From: Protonemura montana
Taxonomy: Eukaryota > Arthropoda > Insecta > Plecoptera > Nemouridae
Reading direction: 5' to 3'
DNA length: 64,000 nt
NCBI GenBank assembly: GCA_947568835.1
Contig: OX387603.1
Location: 26,498,651 to 26,562,650 of the forward strand
Below the pieces are notes generated by a model that ran no database searches, was not told where the DNA came from, and saw only the letters and a list, made by a program, of their open reading frames with translations. Made by a program: the position numbers and the translations under genes. How positions within the stretch are numbered: position 1 is the first letter of the stretch; each line of letters begins with the position of its first letter. This document shows positions 1 through 10,300 of this stretch, piece by piece.

Positions 1-1341
1 AAAAGTGATCAGTCCATTTTTTTTAAAACACGTAGCAGATCTAAGTTTAGAGATTTTAATTATCCACTGAAAATGTCATTCGAATCGGTCCAGCTGACAT
101 TGGTCAGTAACATCCTAACAAACATACAAAAAACAGGTATGATTTTTAAAGTCTAGCCTAAACGAGCCTGACGACAGCAATTATATCTGCATTGCCGGCA
201 CCATCAGGTACTTCGCATCAATGTTACGTCACGTTATCCTGATCTCGTAAACACAATTAAATCAGTACCGCAATGAATGCTTACAAAAGACAAACAATCA
301 ATTGAACCACAAAACCCACAGGATCTACCGTGCCTTGGCTGAGGGAAGGGGTAGCTGCCCCATTAGAAAGGTCGAACCATTGAACGGCGTGAGACAAACC
401 AATACATGGGCCCGACCCCAAACCCCATCCGATTGAGATTTCACGGGTGGTGCTCTGTTTGCAAATATTCTCTCCCATCCCATCCCTCACAGGCCTGGCA
501 TGTCACGAGCACTCGCCCGGCCAATTTCCCCCTCGTCGGCGCACGCTAGCAAAAAAAGTCGCCCCTTTGTCTGCTACCAAGTACCCGTCTACGCACTGCC
601 GGGGTGGGGGCGATTGGCTTGCAGAGTGCGACGAATTGGGGGTAATTATTATTCAAACTGTTTACACAAGTTGCGGCTCCCTGACTCGAGTGGGACGGTG
701 ATAATATGTTTGTGTTTGATGGTCAACTGCCGCGCGATTACACGGATCTTTGTAGATGCAAGCTCAGATGGACGGGGGCGATCGCTTCCCATGGCTCGTG
801 ATGATGATACGCCGTACAGACAAAACGCAAAAACATGTCGACAGGGGCGGAAATGCTCGAGGACTCGCTGGTTCCAAACGTGTACCAAAAAAATATTAAC
901 TGCATGCTTCAAGTCTATAAAAATATTCAGGGCAGTTGGCCGAGTTTTGTTTGATTTGTTTGTTGCGAATGTCAGGTTTTCTTTGACTCATGTGAGCAGT
1001 CAATGAGCTAACTGTAATCTTCAGACAGATTGATGTCCGGTCGGTCCTGTTGCCTGGACAGCGTTCAGAACTCGCCGTAATGCAAGACGCAGACTCGTGG
1101 AATCATCAATGTTTTCCAAAGCAAATCAGAGCAGTAACCATTTTCAAAAGTCCCATGGAAATAATTAGACCGATGAAAACAAAATTGAAAAGTCGCCCTC
1201 GGCCGATAAGCCTCATTGTTGGAATCGACTGTGAAAGTGGCTCCCCCTCCCCCACCCCCCGGTTTAAACACGGTGTTTACCGGCCATGTCTTTGTGTCTT
1301 CCAAGCCGCGTTTGACCCGGACTATAATCTCCCACCCCCTG

Positions 1342-1356
1342 ATTTGCATGTGGATG

Positions 1357-1396
<40 letters not shown>

Positions 1397-1420
1397 GTGG
1401 CTTTGGGTGGGAGGCACGTG
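1342..1420. promoter_or_regulatory. Octamer, poly-G and paired CACGTG E-boxes
   Basis: An exact octamer ATTTGCAT lies at 1342-1349 and is followed by 35 consecutive G (1359-1393). Two exact CACGTG E-boxes follow at 1394-1399 and 1415-1420, starting 21 bp apart, or about two helical turns. The cluster is about 1.6 kb upstream of the bHLH start site. CACGTG is bound by bHLH factors such as CLOCK/CYCLE or Myc/Max. The regulatory role is inferred. Confidence 0.3.
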
Positions 1421-2072
1421 CCCTATGTACGGGGTAAGCTGACAGGCGGATGGGAAGCGTCGTCGCCTCGCGGTCACCTGACGTCAGGGTGGGGGAGGGG
1501 GGCGGCAAGGCGTATGGGAAGATGCCGGGATTATCTTCCGGGGTCTGTACCGTCCAATGTAGCCGACCGTGGCTCGGTTTAATTGTTGTGATAACGGTAG
1601 TGCTTGTTCTCGTCTGATTCGAAGTGAGGCGGCGATGTTGGATCGTTCTGTGTCGAGATGAGAACGGGGCCCGGGAAATCGCACTCGATGTGTTTTAAAA
1701 TATATCAACTATAAAACGGGTGGTGAAACATCTGGGAATCTCCAAAGATTGCTCGCAATCAAACGGTCCTGGGATTCGAAATCGAACTCGAATTTGTCTC
1801 CATGTTTTCAACTTGTTCCTGGACCGCAGATGAACTCTTAATTTAGATAACATGTGTCTTTTTTATTTTTTATTTTTGATACAAAATCAAATAATAAACA
1901 AAATAAATACACATATTAACATAAAACCTGGTGAAAGATGCAGTGCAAATTATTTAGGTAAGGCAAACACTTTATTCATGAGCCACTAATGGCGTTGAGG
2001 GATGAGCGTCTGGAGAGACATGCCGGCCCCTTTTAATGTTGTGGTAAACGCACATGATTTTATTCTGATTTA

Positions 2073-2202
2073 CAACACTATAACCGTCTCAAAAATTGAT
2101 GCCTAAACGCGGACTCGAACCCCGAGACGGTTATATGTGTTGTTAATAATAAAATACCCCGCGCATTGCAAGCGTTTGCAATTTAAATAAGATTTCATCC
2201 TA
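2073..2202 (+). mobile_element. tRNA-derived SINE, inverted 5' half (copy A1)
   Basis: The insertion is flanked by 23-bp target-site duplications (2050-2072 and 2203-2225) with one mismatch, so it was made by LINE-type retrotransposition. The right part is the normal 3' body of the family, ending in an ATTTAAATAAGATTTCATCC tail. The left part is the same body in reverse complement, including the reversed B box (GACTCGAACCCC). The two halves meet at about 2125, forming an imperfect hairpin. An inverted 5' end of this type is the product expected from twin priming. Confidence 0.7.
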
Positions 2203-3032
2203 GCACGTGATTTTATTCTGATTTATGGCGAATACATTATTTATGGATACATTTTTTGAAGGAAAGGCGTAACACCGGCCTCTCATTGCTAGTTTATTCC
2301 ATACCAGTGGTAAGATAAGAAATCAGAGTTGAGAAGCTCTGCCAGGCGATCTCAACATGGAGATAGCTGTAAGGTATTTATAGCTACCAATCGCTTAATC
2401 TGCCACTGAACTTCCTATGTTAATTGACGTATTCCTTGTTTCTAAAGATGGCTCTAAAATAAAGAAATTTAAGGAAAGAGTAGTCAATAGTTCTGAAGAC
2501 CTCTGACTTTTGCAAACATCCAAGCGTGAGCTTTCGTCCACCCTTCATAGACAGAGCTGCATTTTCTTCGTGTACCGTTGACTGCAATGAGTCACCTTAT
2601 AAATTTTACATCCATGGAGTATTTAAATCAAATTAATTCCACGGAGATCGGTCCACCATTTTTGCAAGATCTTCGACATTTGTGACATAACTGAACGTCC
2701 AATCTATACCTGGATTGTCATTGAAATCCATGCGTCAATGTTAGCCGAGAACTCATCCCGAAGGTGAAAAAGTTGTTTCACAATCTTTTACAGACACATC
2801 AGACAATCTTTTATGTATTTAAGACATGGACAGTAAACAAATAATCAAACAATGAGACAGCCTAAGTCCGAGCCAAGCAAAACGGCCTCCTCATCGGTCC
2901 GGTGCAGTATCTGGATCAATACGCCGCAGACATTCGCCGTCGGTGCGTCGTGGGGTGCAAAAGCGACCAATGGGCGCCGTCGATCCCTGCGATTGGCGCC
3001 CTGAGCCCGCCCCCCAGTGGACCCAGCATCCC

Positions 3033-3067
3033 TATAAAGCGTCCCGATCCCTGGGGACCTCTCAGTT
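3033..3067 (+). promoter_or_regulatory. TATA box and initiator of the Fer2-like gene
   Basis: TATAAA is at 3033-3038 and TCAGTT is at 3062-3067, with the initiator A at 3064, so the TATA box begins at -31. This spacing and the TCAGTT initiator fit the arthropod RNA polymerase II core promoter. Transcription would start at 3064 and give a 132-nt 5' UTR before the ATG at 3196. Confidence 0.7.
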
Positions 3068-3195
3068 GCCTTCATCCGTGTAGCATTCAGCGAGCATCGC
3101 GGCCCATCGATCTCTGCAGCCATGGCCTTTGGGACCGGCTGACCACTTGAGGCACACCGCGAGGTATCGGGACCCTTACAAGCCCCTGACACGAC

Positions 3196-3356
3196 ATGGA
3201 CGGCCAAGAAGAACTCGTTTACAACTTCCATCACCATCACGGGTCTCCGCAGGACGCCCGTCCCGACGCCCGACCTGACGCCCGCCGGGTAACCACCTCG
3301 CGGGCTGACTCGTCGTCGGCGTCGCCGCCCTCCTGCAGTCACCAGCACAGTCCACA
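3196..3356 (+). CDS. Fer2: Fer2-like exon 1
   Basis: Starts at the ATG and ends before GTAAGT at 3357 with two bases of a His codon. It encodes [11 protein letters not shown], four His, a [11 protein letters not shown] repeat and a Ser/Pro-rich stretch. Confidence 0.8.
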
Positions 3357-6300
3357 GTAAGTCCCCCATGTAACCTTTGGAAGGACCATGAGCTTTGGAT
3401 TCTTGTGATAACATGCACCTCCTGTGCCGATGTCTTCATGTTCGGAACATGAGTGCTGTCCCTTCCTCGCCAGAGGTCACCGGCGCCAGACTCCTCACAC
3501 GGATTTTTTTATGGGGGGGGGGGGGGGGGGGGGGTAGATCAAGATTATGGTAACCCTTCCCCCCCCCCCAATCTTATTAACCTTATATAATCAGGTACAC
3601 TTTGTGTTCGTTCGTTTTTGTTGCAATTGTTTATCTTGGAAGACACATAAAAGAATCAATTCGCGCACAATTTGGCGAGAACCGAAATATTGTTGAACAT
3701 TTCTGAATTTGGACCTCGCTTTGTTGGCGTTGTTGCCTGGCAATGGCTGTTTTCCCACGGGACAGGCTGGAAGCTCACTCAAGAAATAGGAGTCCTAAAG
3801 AGAGGAACACCGAACAAGTTGGAACATTTTGTCCGGGCTTTGAAGCCGTCAACTATAAAGCTGGGGACTTGAACAACCTCTGAAAAACCCAGTCGGATGC
3901 AGCTATTGTAATTTCCTCACCGGGTTGAAAAGCGCAAGAAAATTGTAACTATTTCTTCAGACTTGGATCCGGCTTAATAATCCTTTGATAGGAAATTATT
4001 TTAAAGTAAATAACTCCATGACCAAACCCAATGACAGAGTTGCTTTTCCCCTGTAACATGACAGATGACTGAAGTGGATGACTCGAGGCCTCCTGTTAGC
4101 AAGCTGTTAGTCTGTTAGTCCTTGGATCCAATTTGCAGCGTAGACTTCACGTCGCCAGTCAGGAAGTCCAGCAAGTCTAAGGACGAGTCTGCAAAAGTTT
4201 CCTAACTCTTAGCGTGCATGTCCACAGCCGCCTGCAGTACTGCGGCGACCTCGGCGGTGGTGGTGGGGGCGGTGGGGGCGGCTACCTGCAAGCAGCGCGC
4301 ACAGCGGCAGAGATGAGCGACGACGAGCTCGGCGAGCTGCCGTCCTGCGCATACGCCTCACGCGCATCCTCTGGACACATGCACTACCTCGCCGCCGGCA
4401 ACCAAGGTAACCGTCCGCCATTTTGTTTCTCCGTTCACGGGCCAGGCAACGCGCAGGTGTACGGCCTAGCGGCTGCGGCAGGGTCGGGTGTCGCGCCCCT
4501 ATGCTAGACAACTGACGGCGTCCCAGGGGCGTTGTAGCTACCTCGTGTCGAACAGGTGCCGATGCCCTTCACCTGTTTCGCTTGGGCTCGGGTTACTCCA
4601 TAAGGACGGGACGCCGTCGATTACGATAGTCGCCGACAGGGCCTGCAAATTTCTCGCGGCTTTGAGAACGTAGTTACAGACGTAGCCTTTATTATGATTC
4701 TAAGATGCATGTCTGTAATGTATCACTGTGAATAAACACTGTGTCCAAGTTGGGTTTGAATCTAAGCGGAGTCTAAGCTTATGTCAGGGGTCATTCTGTT
4801 TTTCTAATTGTAGCCTGCACTTTATCCAGTGTGAAAGTTGCAGATCTCAAAATGATGGGGAAACAGTTTTAGGGAAACTTTAAGTATTCAAAACACAGTT
4901 TGGAAATAGGGTTCTTTCTTTAAGCTGCCCACGTCGTCTTGATAATCTGCCTATAGACGACCATGTTTAGACACTCGAGTCTGACTCGCGGTCGGTGACT
5001 GTATGTTGTAGGCGACGACGGCGTCGGCGTCGCCGTGGCCGGGAGTGGCGAGATGGGGGTTGGCGGCGGAGGAGGCGGTGGCGGAGAGAGCTTCTACCCC
5101 AGCGGCAGCCCATACCGCGTGCAGCGGCACGCCGCGAACATCCGGGAGCGCAAGAGGATGCTTAGGTCGGGCTCCACTCCAACCCCACGCCCCCCGACAG
5201 TCAAAATGTGAGGAGGGAGTGGGCAGGGGTCACACAACGCACGCTCGCCCCTAGATCCCACTGAAGCGCCTTTTTTTTTCTGCATGTGTCACGCTACCAA
5301 ATTGCTTGCTTCATTATGGCAACTGCCAGCCCTCGACTTAGGGCCAATCTTTCCCAATATGCGCTGCCTGCAAGTCCTCCACAGGCTCTCAGATGGTGTT
5401 ATGGTGCTCAGCATGGTGCTTAGAGAATTCCCTGACAAAGTTCTGGTCTCTGGGAACTACTCGCCTTGTGCATGAACGACCTGCACCATAGTCAAAGCAT
5501 GGGATTCCTGAGCTCAGACCTTCTGAATTGTGTCTGAATCTTGTAGCTTGCATTTAGGTATGCCTTCGCAGTTTTGCATGCACCCGAGCGCATAGCAAAC
5601 ACAAATGATGTACTAAAATGTCCTGTACCCCATGTTACCTTGTGAGTAGCCCCCTATAGGAAGCCAATCTGTTCCTGTCAGTGCATGCACAGCGGTGTTG
5701 CAATAATTATGTGCTTGTCAGTAATTTGAGCAAGCGCTGGTCTGTAATGCCCTTAAAAAGATTCTACCCTCTGTAGAGGAGCCAGCAACAAGGTACTCAT
5801 GCCCTCTGAGTTTGCTTTCACTCCGTGCTGGACAGTCTTTAAAGGACTGGGTGGACAGCTTCAAAGGTTCAAGTTAATTGAGAGCTAGAGTGTGCCAATA
5901 AACAGTGACACTCTTGGGCTAGGGTCAAGATTTAAAGAGGTGTCCCTCCATTGCGGCACTAAGCGTGGGGTCCTCGCGTACGCAACCTGTTGAAATGTAC
6001 TGTGCACGACCTGGTTTCCACGCAACCTGCTGACACTGATTGTCCACGGCCCGGTTTGCGGTTCAGCAGCATCAACTCTGCGTTCGACGAGCTGCGCGTG
6101 CACGTGCCCACCTTCCCCTACGAGAAGCGGCTGTCGAAGATCGACACCCTGCGACTGGCCATCGCCTACATCGCCCTCTTGCGCGAGGTGCTTACTGCAG
6201 ACACGGACCCCTTGACGCATGTTGAGCGCTGCCTGCGCGGCGAGGTCAAGGCCGCCGACCGCGCCGAATGGAACACCAGCGGTAAGTCTTGTCAACGGCG

Positions 6301-6612
6301 ACCCCTTCCTATAATAGATCATGAGGTCAGTCTGCAACCAGAGTGGCACCGGCCCATTTTCCTCGTTAGTACGTTTTCTTTGCTGGTAATGCTCTCTAGC
6401 AACGCCCTCCCTCACGGCCATTCGTCCGTCTTTCTCCCCAGAAGTTAGTCTCCCCCTGTCCTTGAGAGACCGGTCGTTTTGACGATGGCGTTGATGTTGC
6501 AGACCTCACGGCTCGGCTGTCTTGGATCAACTGGGAGAACCTGGGCGTGAACCCGAACAGGCGTAGCGTGCTGACGACGCTAACGCTCACCACCGACACC
6601 ATGAATCAGTGA
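3196..6612 (+). CDS. Fer2: Fer2-like bHLH transcription factor (p48/PTF1-related), five exons
   Basis: Nuclear bHLH transcription factor expected to bind E-boxes as a dimer with a class I bHLH (Daughterless type). CDS = join(3196..3356, 4228..4406, 5012..5165, 6070..6281, 6503..6612): 816 nt, 271 residues. All introns are GT..AG and every junction keeps the frame. The start ATG is the first in the exon downstream of the TATA/initiator and has a purine at -3. The N-terminus has four histidines, a DARP repeat and two poly-Gly runs. The basic region ([13 protein letters not shown], about residues 151-164) is followed by an HLH with [19 protein letters not shown]. The conserved C-terminal extension ([17 protein letters not shown]) and the WNTS motif separate the Fer2 branch from Fer1/Ptf1a and Fer3. 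In Drosophila, Fer2 acts in dopaminergic and clock-related neurons. The family is certain; the Fer2 assignment comes from remembered sequence and is somewhat less so. Confidence 0.85.
4228..4406 (+). CDS. Fer2: Fer2-like exon 2
   Basis: The acceptor is TCCACAG (ends 4227) and the donor is GTAACC (4407). It encodes RLQYCGDL, ten glycines, then an acidic [10 protein letters not shown] stretch. The first base completes the His codon from exon 1 and the last base starts a Gly codon. Confidence 0.8.
5012..5165 (+). CDS. Fer2: Fer2-like exon 3 (basic region)
   Basis: The acceptor TTGTAG ends at 5011 and the donor GTCGGG begins at 5166. It encodes a second poly-Gly run, [10 protein letters not shown], and the DNA-binding basic region [13 protein letters not shown]. 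The split Ser codon (AG/C) fixes the acceptor of exon 4 at the second CAG. Confidence 0.85.
6070..6281 (+). CDS. Fer2: Fer2-like exon 4 (helix-loop-helix)
   Basis: The acceptor CAG ends at 6069 and the donor GTAAGT begins at 6282. It encodes helix 1 ([13 protein letters not shown]), the loop, helix 2 ([18 protein letters not shown]) and the family-specific [21 protein letters not shown] stretch just after it. Confidence 0.9.
6503..6612 (+). CDS. Fer2: Fer2-like exon 5 and stop
   Basis: The acceptor TTGCAG ends at 6502. The exon encodes [19 protein letters not shown] and a Thr-rich tail ending MNQ, with TGA at 6610-6612. Candidate AATAAA signals lie at 7053-7058 and 7073-7078. Confidence 0.8.
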
Positions 6613-7052
6613 AGCGTCGGTGAAGTCGCTCAGCAAGGGGTGACGCGGCGAGGACGGCAGCGTGTGTTTATCTGCAGACAGTAGGATGTCGAGGCTTAAT
6701 TCGCCGACTACAGGCCGATGATCGATATGCTTTTACAAGTTTTTGAGTTCGAAATTAAACTTTGAAATCTACACCATGCGGTCAGTTTTGCTAAAGACAG
6801 TGCCCTCCCAACTGAACACCAAACTACAGCTGAGATAACCGACTGAACCACTACAGTTAAAATTGTTATCACGGTTGTTGGCATTTTTAAATTTCCACTA
6901 AATCCAAAAACTTGCTCTAATATTTACTCAAACAGTTTTTTGAGGGGTAAAAATGTTAAAACCCTGTGATTGGCAGATAGTTTCAATCCTCGCATGGTCT
7001 GTGGATGGTCAACGCGGTGAGAATTGTATATTGGTATGTAATAAGATTGTAA

Positions 7053-7078
7053 AATAAAGTTATATATAATATAATAAA
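7053..7078 (+). terminator. Candidate polyadenylation signals of the Fer2-like gene
   Basis: Two AATAAA hexamers (7053-7058 and 7073-7078) lie about 450 nt past the stop codon in an AT-rich stretch. No closer canonical signal was seen. The implied 3' UTR length is inferred. Confidence 0.35.
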
Positions 7079-7300
7079 GAATAAGTGTTCATTCTTAAGC
7101 GAACGTTGTTGTTGGTTGACCGAATCTTGATTGGTCCAAGCGCCTCCCCCGTTGACAAGAAGTGCCACCAGGGCGAGAAATACAAGAAAACCTGAAGAAA
7201 ACTGGAACTTTAGAGTAAGTAATGTTACTGTGCTACAGTTGATATCTTCAAAATATGTCTTAATTTATCATCCTAAGAAACAATCGTCAAAAAACTCTCA

Positions 7301-10300
7301 TAAACGAGTGGTAAGTGAACGAGTAGAACGAGTAGTGAACAAGTAGTGAACGAGTAGTGAACGAGTAGTGAACGAGTAGTGAACGAGTAGTGAACGAGTA
7401 GTGAACGAGTAGGACGAGTAGTGAACGAGTAGTGAACGAGTAGAACGAGTAGTGAACGAGTAGGACGAGTAGTGAACGAGTAGTGAACGAGTAGTGAACG
7501 AGTAGTGAACGAGTAGGACGAGTAGTGAATGAGTAGTGAACGAGTAGTGAACGAGTAGAACTAGTAGTGAACGAGTAGTGAACGAGTAGTGAACGAGTAG
7601 TGAACGAGTAGTGAACGAGTAGTGAACGAGTAGTGAACGAGTAGTGAACGAGAAGTGAACGAGTAGGACGAGTAGTGAACGAGTAGTGAACGAGTAGAAC
7701 TAGTAGTGAACGAGTAGTGAACGAGTAGTGAACGAGTAGTGAACGAGTAGTGAACGAGTAGTAAACGAGTAGTGAACGAGTAGGACGAGTAGTGAACGAG
7801 TAGTGAACGAGTAGTGAACGAGTAGTGAACGAGTAGTGGACGAGTAGTGAACGAGTAGTGAACGAGTAGTGAACGAGTAGTGAACGAGTAGAACTAGTAG
7901 TGAACGAGTAGTGAACGAGTAGTGAACGAGTAGTGAACGAGTAGTGAACGAGTAGTGAACGAGTAGTGAACGAGTAGTGAACGAGTAGTGAACGAGTAGT
8001 GAACGAGTAGTGAACGAGTAGTGAACGAGTAGTGAACGAGTAGGACGAGTAGTGAACGAGTAGTGAACGAGTAGTGAACGAGTAGTGAACGAGTAGTGAA
8101 CGAGTAGTGAACGAGTAGTGAACGAGTAGTGAACGAGTAGTGAACGAGTAGTGAACGAGTAGTGAACGAGTAGTGAACGAGTAGTGAACGAGTAGTGAAC
8201 GAGTAGGACGAGTAGTGAACGAGTAGTGAACGAGTAGTGAACGAGTAGTGAACGAGTAGGACGAGTAGTGAACGAGTAGTGAACGAGTAGTGAACGAGTA
8301 GTGAACGAGTAGTGAACGAGTAGTGAACGAGTAGAACTAGTAGTGAACGAGTAGTGGACGAGTAGTGAACGAGTAGAACGAGTAGTGAACGAGTAGTGAA
8401 CGAGTAGTGAACGAGTAGTGAACGAGTAGTGAACGAGTAGTAAACGAGTAGTGAACGAGTAGTGAACGAGTAGTGAACGAGTAGTGAACGAGTAGTGAAC
8501 GAGTAGTGAACGAGTAGTGAACGAGTAGTGAACGAGTAGTGAACGAGTAGTGAACGAGTAGTGAACGAGTAGTGAACGAGTAGTGAACGAGTAGTGAACG
8601 AGTAGGACGAGTAGTGAACGAGTAGTGAACGAGTAGTGAACGAGTAGTGAACGAGTAGTGAACGAGTAGTGAACTAGTAGTGAACGAGTAGTGGACGAGT
8701 AGTGAACGAGTAGTGAACGAGTAGTGAACGAGTAGTGAACGAGTAGTGAACGAGTAGTGAACGAGTAGTGAACGAGTAGTGAACGAGTAGTGAACGAGTA
8801 GTGAACGAGTAGTGAACGAGTAGTGAACGAGTAGTGAACGAGTAGTGAACGAGTAGTGAACGAGTAGTGAACGAGTAGTGAACGAGTAGTGAACGAGTAG
8901 TGAACGAGTAGTGAACGAGTAGTGAACGAGTAGTGAACAAGTAGTGAACGAGTAGTGAACGAGTAGAACTAGTAGTGAACGAGTAGTGAACGAGTAGTGA
9001 ACGAGTAGTGAACGAGTAGTGAACGAGTAGTGAACGAGTAGTGAACGAGTAGTGAACGAGTAGTGAACGAGTAGTGAACGAGTAGAACTAGTAGTGAACG
9101 AGTAGTGAACGAGTAGTGAACGAGTAGTGAACGAGTAGTGAACGAGTAGTGAACGAGTAGTGAACGAGTAGTGAACGAGTAGTGAACGAGTAGTGAACGA
9201 GTAGTGAACGAGTAGTGGACGAGTAGTGAACGAGTAGTAAACGAGTAGTGAACGAGTAGTGAACGAGTAGTGAACGAGTAGTGAACGAGTAGTGAACGAG
9301 TAGTGAACGAGTAGTGAACGAGTAGTGAACGAGTAGTGAACGAGTAGTGAACGAGTAGTGAACGAGTAGTGAACGAGTAGTGAACGAGTAGAACGAGTAG
9401 TGAACGAGTAGGACGAGTAGTGAACGAGTAGTGAACGAGTAGTGAACGAGTAGTGAACGAGTAGGACGAGTAGTGAATGAGTAGTGAACGAGTAGTGAAC
9501 GAGTAGAACTAGTAGTGAACGAGTAGTGAACGAGTAGTGAACGAGTAGTGAACGAGTAGTGAACGAGTAGTGAACGAGTAGTGAACGAGTAGTGAACGAG
9601 TAGTGAACGAGTAGTGAACGAGTAGTGAACGAGTAGTGAACGAGTAGTGAACGAGTAGTGAACGAGTAGTGGACGAGTAGTGAACGAGTAGTGAACGAGT
9701 AGTGAACGAGTAGTGAACGAGTAGTGAACGAGTAGTGAACGAGTAGTGAACGAGTAGTGAACGAGTAGTGAACGAGTAGGACGAGTAGTGAACGAGTAGT
9801 GAACGAGTAGAACTAGTAGTGAACGAGTAGTGAACGAGTAGTGAACGAGTAGTGAACGAGTAGGACGAGTAGTGAACGAGTAGTGAACGAGTAGTGAACG
9901 AGTAGTGAACGAGTAGTGGACGAGTAGTGAACGAGTAGTGAACGAGTAGTGAACGAGTAGTGAACGAGTAGAACTAGTAGTGAACGAGTAGTGAACGAGT
10001 AGTGAACGAGTAGTGAACGAGTAGTGAACGAGTAGTGAACGAGTAGTGAACGAGTAGTGAACGAGTAGTGAACGAGTAGTGAACGAGTAGTGAACGAGTA
10101 GTGAACGAGTAGTGAACGAGTAGGACGAGTAGTGAACGAGTAGTGAACGAGTAGTGAACGAGTAGTGAACGAGTAGTGAACGAGTAGTGAACGAGTAGTG
10201 AACGAGTAGTGAACGAGTAGTGAACGAGTAGTGAACGAGTAGTGAACGAGTAGTGAACGAGTAGTGAAAGAGTAGTGAACGAGTAGTGAACGAGTAGTGA

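Larger units (their letters stand above)
1..3030. other. 5' flank of the bHLH gene, no gene seen
   Basis: No exon with splice sites or recognisable protein was found here. Open frames at 447-1442 are short, overlap on both strands and match nothing I know. The stretch holds a 35-G run, two CACGTG boxes and one SINE copy (2073-2202). It probably carries upstream regulatory DNA of the bHLH gene, but that is inference. Confidence 0.5.

Noticed and set aside
500-1006. 168-codon plus-strand frame
   Set aside because: No motif, and overlapped by frames on both strands.
8674-8940. 88-codon minus-strand frame in the 11-bp array
   Set aside because: Pure periodicity of the minisatellite; no start context or non-repeat sequence.
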